In this document: positions 19,835 to 24,591 of the stretch, one piece after another
Numbering within the stretch: the stretch's first letter is position 1
How the letters are laid out: every line of letters starts with the position of its first letter
DNA from: a virus
Virus record (IMG/VR): IMGVR_UViG_3300034107_000625
Location: 1-24,591 of that record
Direction: 5' to 3' (one strand)
Length of the DNA stretch: 24,591 nucleotides
Program-made: the position numbers and the translations under genes
The notes under the pieces: model-generated
Told to the model about the DNA's origin: nothing
The model's database searches: none
The model's input: the letters and a program-made list of their open reading frames with translations, nothing else

Positions 19835-21355
19835 ATGCAAACCCCCCTCTACTCCCCAGACGAAGAGATGGCTCTAATGAGCCGCCTCTGGGCGCCTAAG
19901 ATCAAAGACGATCCCCTATCTTTTGTCTTGTACGCATTCCCCTGGGGGCAAAAAGGTACGCCGCTTGAGAACTTCTCCGGCCCACGCCGTTGGCAACGCG
20001 AGGTCTTGTCTGACCTGACCGCCCATATTAAAGCTAACAATGGCTTGGTGGATTTCAACACCTTCCGCATGGCGACATCATCCGGTCGCGGTATTGGCAA
20101 ATCGGCGTTAGTCAGTTGGCTAACCCTATGGATGTTGTCCACACGCATTGGCTCGACTACCATCATTTCAGCCAACAGCGAATCGCAGCTCCGGTCAGTC
20201 ACCTGGGCAGAGATTACCAAGTGGTTGGCGATGTCTTTGAACTCACATTGGTTTGAGGTCAGCGCAACGCGACTCATGCCCGCTAAGTGGATTACCGAAC
20301 TAGTCGAGCGTGACTTAAAGAAAGGCACACGCTATTGGTCGGTGGAAGGACGGCTTTGGTCAAGCGAGAACCCTGACGCGTACGCGGGGGTTCACAACTA
20401 CGACGGTGTGATGGTGATCTTTGATGAAGCAAGCGGTATTGACGACGCCATTTGGGCGGTGACTGCTGGCTTTTTTACCGAGAACACGCCCAACCGTTTT
20501 TGGTTGGCGTTTTCTAACCCGCGTCGCAACACCGGTTACTTCTACGAATGCCACAACTCTAAGCGTGACTTTTGGAATACCAAGATTGTAGATGCGCGCA
20601 CGGTCGAGGGTACGGACAAGGCGGTCTATCAGCAGATCATTGACGAATATGGTGCTGACTCTAGCCAAGCTGCGGTTGAGGTCTATGGTGACTTTCCCTC
20701 TGCGGGTGATGATCAGTTCATATCATCATCAATCGTTGATGAAGCCATGCGGCGCCCACGGCTTAAAGACTTGAGCGCCCCCATTATTGTGGGCGTTGAC
20801 CCAGCGCGCTTTGGTTCTGACTCGACCGTGATCGCCATCAGGCAAGGGCGTGACATTATTGGCATTAAACGCTTCAAAGGCGACGATACGATGACCGTTG
20901 TAGGGCACGTTATTGAGTGTATTGAGGAATATAAGCCCGCGTTGGTGGTAATCGACGAAGGCGGCGTGGGTGGTGGGGTTGTAGACCGCCTAAAAGAGCA
21001 GCGGTACAAGATTCGGGGCGTGAATTTTGGAAATAAATCAAAAAACCCGCTTATGTATGGTAATTTAAGGGCACAAATGTGGGGCGATATGCGAAATTGG
21101 TTGAAAACCGCGTCGATTCCTAGTGACAGGATACTTAAAACTGATTTAATATCACCAGTAATGAAACCCGACTCTAAAGGTACGATCTTTTTAGAGTCTA
21201 AGAAAGACATGAAAGCGCGGGGCCTAGCCTCGCCTGATGCAGCAGATGCTATATGCGTGACGTTTGCATTCCCCGTCGCGCACCGAGAGTACGCAGAACC
21301 AAAGCGCCGTAGTCAATCAACTAATAGTTTACAAACTTCTTGGATGGGAGCTTGA
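19835..21355 (+). CDS. terL: terminase large subunit
   Basis: This 506-residue protein has an N-terminal ATPase with Walker A SGRGIGKS (residues 83-90), the adenine/coupling 'TTIISANSESQLRSVTW', and Walker B 'VMVIFDEAS' at 192-200. A C-terminal RNase-H-like nuclease follows, with 'IIVGVDPARFGSDST' (D322), 'VVIDEGGVGGGVVDRL' (D374) and 'LASPDAADAICVTFAF' near the end. It pumps DNA into the prohead and cuts concatemers. The ATG at 19835 gives an N-terminus (QTPLYSPDEEMALMSRLW) of normal length for this terminase type, although no ribosome-binding site is seen. An internal ATG at residue 12 is the alternative start. Confidence 0.95.
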   Translation: MQTPLYSPDEEMALMSRLWAPKIKDDPLSFVLYAFPWGQKGTPLENFSGPRRWQREVLSDLTAHIKANNGLVDFNTFRMATSSGRGIGKSALVSWLTLWMLSTRIGSTTIISANSESQLRSVTWAEITKWLAMSLNSHWFEVSATRLMPAKWITELVERDLKKGTRYWSVEGRLWSSENPDAYAGVHNYDGVMVIFDEASGIDDAIWAVTAGFFTENTPNRFWLAFSNPRRNTGYFYECHNSKRDFWNTKIVDARTVEGTDKAVYQQIIDEYGADSSQAAVEVYGDFPSAGDDQFISSSIVDEAMRRPRLKDLSAPIIVGVDPARFGSDSTVIAIRQGRDIIGIKRFKGDDTMTVVGHVIECIEEYKPALVVIDEGGVGGGVVDRLKEQRYKIRGVNFGNKSKNPLMYGNLRAQMWGDMRNWLKTASIPSDRILKTDLISPVMKPDSKGTIFLESKKDMKARGLASPDAADAICVTFAFPVAHREYAEPKRRSQSTNSLQTSWMGA

Positions 21356-21356
21356 A

Positions 21357-21815
21357 ATGCCTAATACACAAGCAATCGGTGTCGCTTTTAGCGATCAAAT
21401 TATCTCTGGCGGTACCGTTGACAATTCGCCTATTGGCTTAACAACACCTAGCACAATCGAAGGTACAACTGTTTACGCAGACACAGAGATTGGTTACGCC
21501 GCTATCGCCCAAGGTGCGGTCACTCAGCTTACAAGCAAATCTACCGGTGTGACGCTAAATACGTCAGCCGGTCAGATTACGCTAAACGCCGCCTCTTTGG
21601 CTGCAACCACCAACGTCACCTTTACGCTGACCAACAGCTTGTTATCCGCTAAAGACGTACTGATTCTGAACGTCACCAACGGCACGTCAGGCGCGTACAA
21701 CGCTTGGGTGTCAAGCATGGCGGCGGGCTCGGCTACCATTACCTTGCGTAATATCAGCGCAAGCCCACTCGCTGAAGCTGTTGTCCTTAACTTTGCAATC
21801 ATTCATTGTGCATAA
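21357..21815 (+). CDS. beta-rich small virion-type protein, 152 aa
   Basis: I chose ATG 21357, which lies 1 base after the terL stop and has GGGAG 7 bases upstream; a longer frame into terL has no such signal. The product is Thr/Ala/Ser/Asn-rich, with 'STGVTLNTSAGQITLNAASL', 'TNVTFTLTNSLL', 'DVLILNVTNGTSGAYN' and 'GSATITLRNISASPLAEAVVLNFAIIHC'. This is a repeated-beta-strand pattern found in many phage genomes near head genes. A head decoration or fibre-like role is likely but inferred. Its stop overlaps the next ATG by one base (TAATG). Confidence 0.8.
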   Translation: MPNTQAIGVAFSDQIISGGTVDNSPIGLTTPSTIEGTTVYADTEIGYAAIAQGAVTQLTSKSTGVTLNTSAGQITLNAASLAATTNVTFTLTNSLLSAKDVLILNVTNGTSGAYNAWVSSMAAGSATITLRNISASPLAEAVVLNFAIIHCA

Positions 21816-21964
21816 TGGCTAAGACCGGACTCTACTCAAATATCCACGCCAAACAAGAGCGCATTAAAGCAGGATCGGGTGAGAAGATGCGTAAGCCTGG
21901 CGCCGCCGGTGCGCCGACCGCCAAAGATTTTAAACAATCAGCCAAAACTGCAAAGAAGAAATGA
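21815..21964 (+). CDS. small basic phage protein, 49 aa (AKTGLYSNIHAK family)
   Basis: ATG 21815 is in a TAATG junction, and its TGA overlaps the co-chaperonin ATG at 21961. The product starts MAKTGLYSNIHAKQERIKAG, then 'GSGEKMRKPGAAGAPTAKDF' and a Lys/Ala-rich end. It is strongly basic and glycine/alanine-rich. Proteins of this form are common next to portal genes in tailed phages but have no assigned function; a small DNA-binding or head-associated role is possible. Confidence 0.85.
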   Translation: MAKTGLYSNIHAKQERIKAGSGEKMRKPGAAGAPTAKDFKQSAKTAKKK

Positions 21965-22206
21965 TCCAACCACTACACGACAATATTGCGGTGCGCCCTG
22001 ACCCGTTTGTGCAAAGCGGGCTGATTATTATGCCCGAGGAAGACACCCGCACAGGCGTGGTGGTGGCAGTTGGGCTAGGCAAGAAAGACTCCAAACGGCC
22101 CTTAATGGTTGCCGTAGGTGATCATGTCATGTACAGCGGTACAATTGACCGCAAGTACGAAGATTTGATCCTGATGAAAGACAAGGACGTAATCGGATTG
22201 GTATGA
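21961..22206 (+). CDS. phage GroES-like co-chaperonin (Cpn10)
   Basis: This 81-residue protein has the Cpn10 layout: 'IQPLHDNIAVRPDP' first strand, 'SGLIIMPEEDTRTGVVVAVG' covering the mobile-loop/GroEL-contact region and the following strand, 'PLMVAVGDHVMYSG', and 'KYEDLILMKDKDVIGLV' at the end. It is shorter than bacterial GroES (about 95 residues), with the mobile loop compressed to a G-L-I-I-x-P core. T4 gp31 is a known precedent for a phage co-chaperonin that replaces host GroES to fold the major capsid protein. Its place between terL and portal, ATGA-coupled to both neighbours, supports a role in head assembly. Confidence 0.88.
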   Translation: MIQPLHDNIAVRPDPFVQSGLIIMPEEDTRTGVVVAVGLGKKDSKRPLMVAVGDHVMYSGTIDRKYEDLILMKDKDVIGLV

Positions 22207-24392
22207 AAGACAAAGACATCATAGAAACCGCATTGCATCGCATGACAATGGCGATTGCCGCCTATTCTGATAGCCGTGAGGATGAACTTGATGACCTTCG
22301 ATTCTACGCAGCAAGCCCTGACAACCAGTTCCAATGGCCAGCCGACGTACTCGCTACGCGAGGTTCAGTCCAAGGGCAAACCATCAATGCGCGCCCCTGC
22401 CTTACCATCAACAAGCTTCCCCAGCACGTCAGACAAGTCACCAACGACCAACGCCAAAATCGACCAAGCGGGAAAGTAATCCCCGCTGACGACAAGGCTG
22501 ACATTGAAGTGGCTGAGATTTTCAACGGCATGGTGCGTCACATTGAGTATATGTCTGACGCAGATGTGGCGTATGACACCGCTTGTGAAAACCAAGTGGC
22601 GTATGGTGAGGGCTATATTCGGTTGCTTACCGAGTACGAAAGCCCCAATTCGTTTGACCAAAACATCAAGATCGGGCGTATTCGCAACTCTTTTTCAGTC
22701 TACATGGATCCAACGATCCAAGACCCGTGCGGCTCGGACGCTCAATGGTGTTTTGTGACCGAAGACCTGATGCTTGAAGACTTTGAGCGTATGTTTCCCG
22801 ACGCACAACCTGTGTCGTCCTTACAGGCGCAAAGCGTGGGTAACGAATCCTACGCACCTTGGTTAAGCGTAGATACTATTCGGATTGCCGATTATTACTA
22901 TGTTGAACACGAAAAAGCTACACTAAACCTGTATTACGGAAATGTTAGTGCCATGAAAGGCTCACCTGAAGACCAGCAAATGGTTCAGTTGGGTATGAAG
23001 CCAATCAAAAGTCGCTTGGTTGACATTAAAAAAGTCAAACATTGCAAGATTAACGGCTTTGAAGTGCTTGAGCATAACGATTGGGCGGGCGATTGGATTC
23101 CGGTTGTGCGGGTGGTTGGCAACGAATTTGAGATTGACGGGCGCATTCATGTGTCGGGCATTGTTCGTAATGCCAAGGACGCACAGAGGATGTACAACTA
23201 TTGGGTAAGCCAAGAAGCTGAGATGTTGGCTTTGGCGCCCAAAGCACCGTTTATCGGCTATGGCGGTCAGTTTGAAGGCTACGAAACACAATGGAAAACT
23301 GCCAACACGACCAACTGGCCGTATTTGGAAGTTAACCCTGATGTGACCGACGGTGCGGGTAGTGCATTACCGCTCCCCCAACGCGCCCAACCCCCTATGG
23401 CGTCAAGTGGCTTGTTGCAAGCCAAAGCGGGCGCTAGCGACGATATTAAATCTACGACAGGACAATATGACTCAAGCCTTGGGCAAACGTCCAATGAGCG
23501 TTCTGGCAAGGCTATCATGGCGCGTGAGCGTCAGGCTGATACCGGCACATACCACTACGTTGATAACTTGGCGCGCGCCGTGCGCCACATTACACGCCAA
23601 ATCATTGGCTTAGTGCCTAAGATTTACGACACACAGCGGGTAGCTAGAATCATGGGCGAGGACGGTGAGCCTGACTCGGCTAAGATCGACCCCATGCAGC
23701 AAGAGCCGGTCAAACGAATTGTTGACCAAAACGGTATTGAAATCGACAAGATTTACAACCCTGGTGTCGGCACTTACGACGTGATGGTCACGACCGGCCC
23801 AAGCTACATGACCAAACGCCAAGAAGCGTTGGAATCTATGGGTCAATTACTCCAAGGCAACCCACAACTGTGGGCGGTTGCGGGCGATCTGTTTATCAAG
23901 AACATGGATTGGCCTGGTGCGCAAGAGATGGCTAAACGCTTTGCCAAAACCATTGATCCAAAATTGATGGACGATGGCGACAAAGACCCCGCCTTGCAGG
24001 CCGCCGAGCAGCAGATGCAAGCCATGGCTAAAGAGATGGAACAGATGCACTCCATGCTGCAAAACGTGGCTAAGTCTATGGAAGTTCAAGAGTCTGAGCG
24101 CAAAGACTATGAGGCGCAGATCAAAGCCTTTGATGCGGAAACCAAGCGTATCTCAGCAGTCCAAGCCGGTATGACCTTTGAGCAGATTCAAGACATTGTG
24201 ATGGGCACGGTTGCAGCCGCTATGGATACGGGTGACCTAATTGGCGGCGCACCGCAGCGCCAGCAATTTGAGATGCCACCTATGGAACAAGACATGATGC
24301 AGCCACCTATGGATCAAGGCATGATGCCGCCTGACCAAGGCATGATGCCGCCCGATCAAATGCAACCACCAATGATGGAACCACAACAATGA
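22203..24392 (+). CDS. P22-like portal protein, 729 aa
   Basis: It starts in an ATGA overlap with the co-chaperonin. The N-terminus has 'LHRMTMAIAAYSDSREDELDDLRFYA', then 'QFQWPADVLATR', then 'ARPCLTINKLPQHVRQVTNDQRQNRP' in order, and 'GEGYIRLLTEYESPNSFDQNI', all typical of the P22 gp1 portal family. Later blocks include 'SFSVYMDPTIQDPCGSDAQWCFV', 'DDIKSTTGQYDSSLGQTSNERSGKAI' and 'YDVMVTTGPSYMTKRQEALE'. The last 45 residues are a Met/Pro/Gln/Asp repeat tail with PPM and MMPPDQ units. The portal forms the dodecameric channel for packaging and ejection, and its long helical C-terminus may form a barrel as in P22. Confidence 0.93.
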   Translation: MKDKDIIETALHRMTMAIAAYSDSREDELDDLRFYAASPDNQFQWPADVLATRGSVQGQTINARPCLTINKLPQHVRQVTNDQRQNRPSGKVIPADDKADIEVAEIFNGMVRHIEYMSDADVAYDTACENQVAYGEGYIRLLTEYESPNSFDQNIKIGRIRNSFSVYMDPTIQDPCGSDAQWCFVTEDLMLEDFERMFPDAQPVSSLQAQSVGNESYAPWLSVDTIRIADYYYVEHEKATLNLYYGNVSAMKGSPEDQQMVQLGMKPIKSRLVDIKKVKHCKINGFEVLEHNDWAGDWIPVVRVVGNEFEIDGRIHVSGIVRNAKDAQRMYNYWVSQEAEMLALAPKAPFIGYGGQFEGYETQWKTANTTNWPYLEVNPDVTDGAGSALPLPQRAQPPMASSGLLQAKAGASDDIKSTTGQYDSSLGQTSNERSGKAIMARERQADTGTYHYVDNLARAVRHITRQIIGLVPKIYDTQRVARIMGEDGEPDSAKIDPMQQEPVKRIVDQNGIEIDKIYNPGVGTYDVMVTTGPSYMTKRQEALESMGQLLQGNPQLWAVAGDLFIKNMDWPGAQEMAKRFAKTIDPKLMDDGDKDPALQAAEQQMQAMAKEMEQMHSMLQNVAKSMEVQESERKDYEAQIKAFDAETKRISAVQAGMTFEQIQDIVMGTVAAAMDTGDLIGGAPQRQQFEMPPMEQDMMQPPMDQGMMPPDQGMMPPDQMQPPMMEPQQ

Positions 24393-24591
24393 AAGTTGCA
24401 GATTTCGTAGGAATGTTTTTCTTAGCGCGCGATGTTACGCACAGCGTACATCTGAACACACGCAGCTATTCCAAGCACAAAGCGTTGCAAAAGTTCTATG
24501 AGAATATCATCGACTTGGCTGACAATTTTGCCGAGGCCTATCAAGGTCGCAACGGCATGATTGGTGCAATCACTTTGCAGTCTTCTAAAAA
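24389..24591 (+). CDS. Dps/ferritin-like or DUF5856-type small phage protein (partial)
   Basis: It starts in an ATGA overlap with the portal gene and is cut by the end of the window after 67 codons. The visible start is MKVADFVGMFFLARDVTHSV, followed by 'HLNTRSYSKHKALQKFYENIIDLADNFAEAYQGRNGMIGAITL' in order. The helix-turn-helix pattern with 'ARDVTHSVHLNT', 'HKAL..FYE' and 'AEAYQGR' resembles a phage protein group with ferritin-like helices often placed just after the portal. Its role is not established; scaffold or capsid genes should follow outside the window. Confidence 0.75.
   Translation, partial: MKVADFVGMFFLARDVTHSVHLNTRSYSKHKALQKFYENIIDLADNFAEAYQGRNGMIGAITLQSSK

Noticed and set aside
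19638-19877. 79-codon + strand frame across the repeat region upstream of terL
   Set aside because: It consists of repeat-derived His/Leu/Gln-rich sequence, has no ribosome-binding site and overlaps terL out of frame.

Overview
This window is part of a tailed double-stranded DNA bacteriophage genome (Caudoviricetes), either virion-derived or an assembled viral contig. The evidence is a P22-like portal protein, a large terminase with ATPase and nuclease motifs, a small terminase, ejection/internal-virion-type proteins and a lysis cassette with a three-TM holin-like protein and a glycoside-hydrolase-108 endolysin. The host is probably a Gram-negative bacterium. Moderate GC content and the style of the small proteins suggest a freshwater or soil betaproteobacterium, but that is inference. 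No integrase, tRNA or bacterial flanking gene is visible, so lifestyle is undecided.

Layout. (1) 1-7802, + strand: the end of the late region, with a glycine-rich tail-type C-terminus, two small conserved proteins (one cupin-like), three large virion proteins of ejection/DNA-transfer type, then a lysis cassette (TM/coiled-coil protein, 3TM holin-like protein, membrane-anchored unknown, endolysin). Nearly all junctions are ATGA or TAATG overlaps. (2) 7898-15519, - strand: a long early operon read leftward from a promoter near 15572-15601. It starts with a recombination/replication module: Sak4-like ATPase, unknown protein, DUF669 protein, two small proteins, a Cas4/RecB-like nuclease, a SF2 helicase and a VRR-NUC nuclease. 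It ends in a train of small accessory genes, including a ribbon-helix-helix protein, an HTH protein and zinc-binding proteins, many joined by ATGA overlaps. (3) 15520-17783: a control region with a dyad over the leftward promoter, then a 57-residue HTH protein translationally coupled to a primase-polymerase/helicase fusion on the + strand. (4) 17784-17992: a non-coding stretch with many copies of an 11-bp repeat, a strong replication-origin or packaging-site candidate. (5) 17989-19513, - strand: the small terminase, a terminator, two tiny predicted membrane peptides and a GP88-family protein. (6) 19514-19834: a second repeat-rich non-coding region with a long G tract, a cos/pac candidate. (7) 19835-24591, + strand: the packaging/head module of large terminase, a beta-rich small protein, a 49-residue basic protein, a GroES-like co-chaperonin, the portal and the start of a further protein that runs off the window.

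The parts fit one strategy. A leftward operon supplies recombination-dependent replication functions. A rightward regulator-primase-helicase unit replicates DNA from a nearby repeat-rich origin. The terminases package the product into heads whose assembly may be helped by the phage co-chaperonin, and the lysis cassette at the end of the late region releases progeny. The most unusual points are the two repeat arrays on either side of the terS/GP88 block, terS encoded opposite to and apart from terL, the two micro-membrane proteins, and several genes under 60 codons identified here by start signals, coupling and composition.
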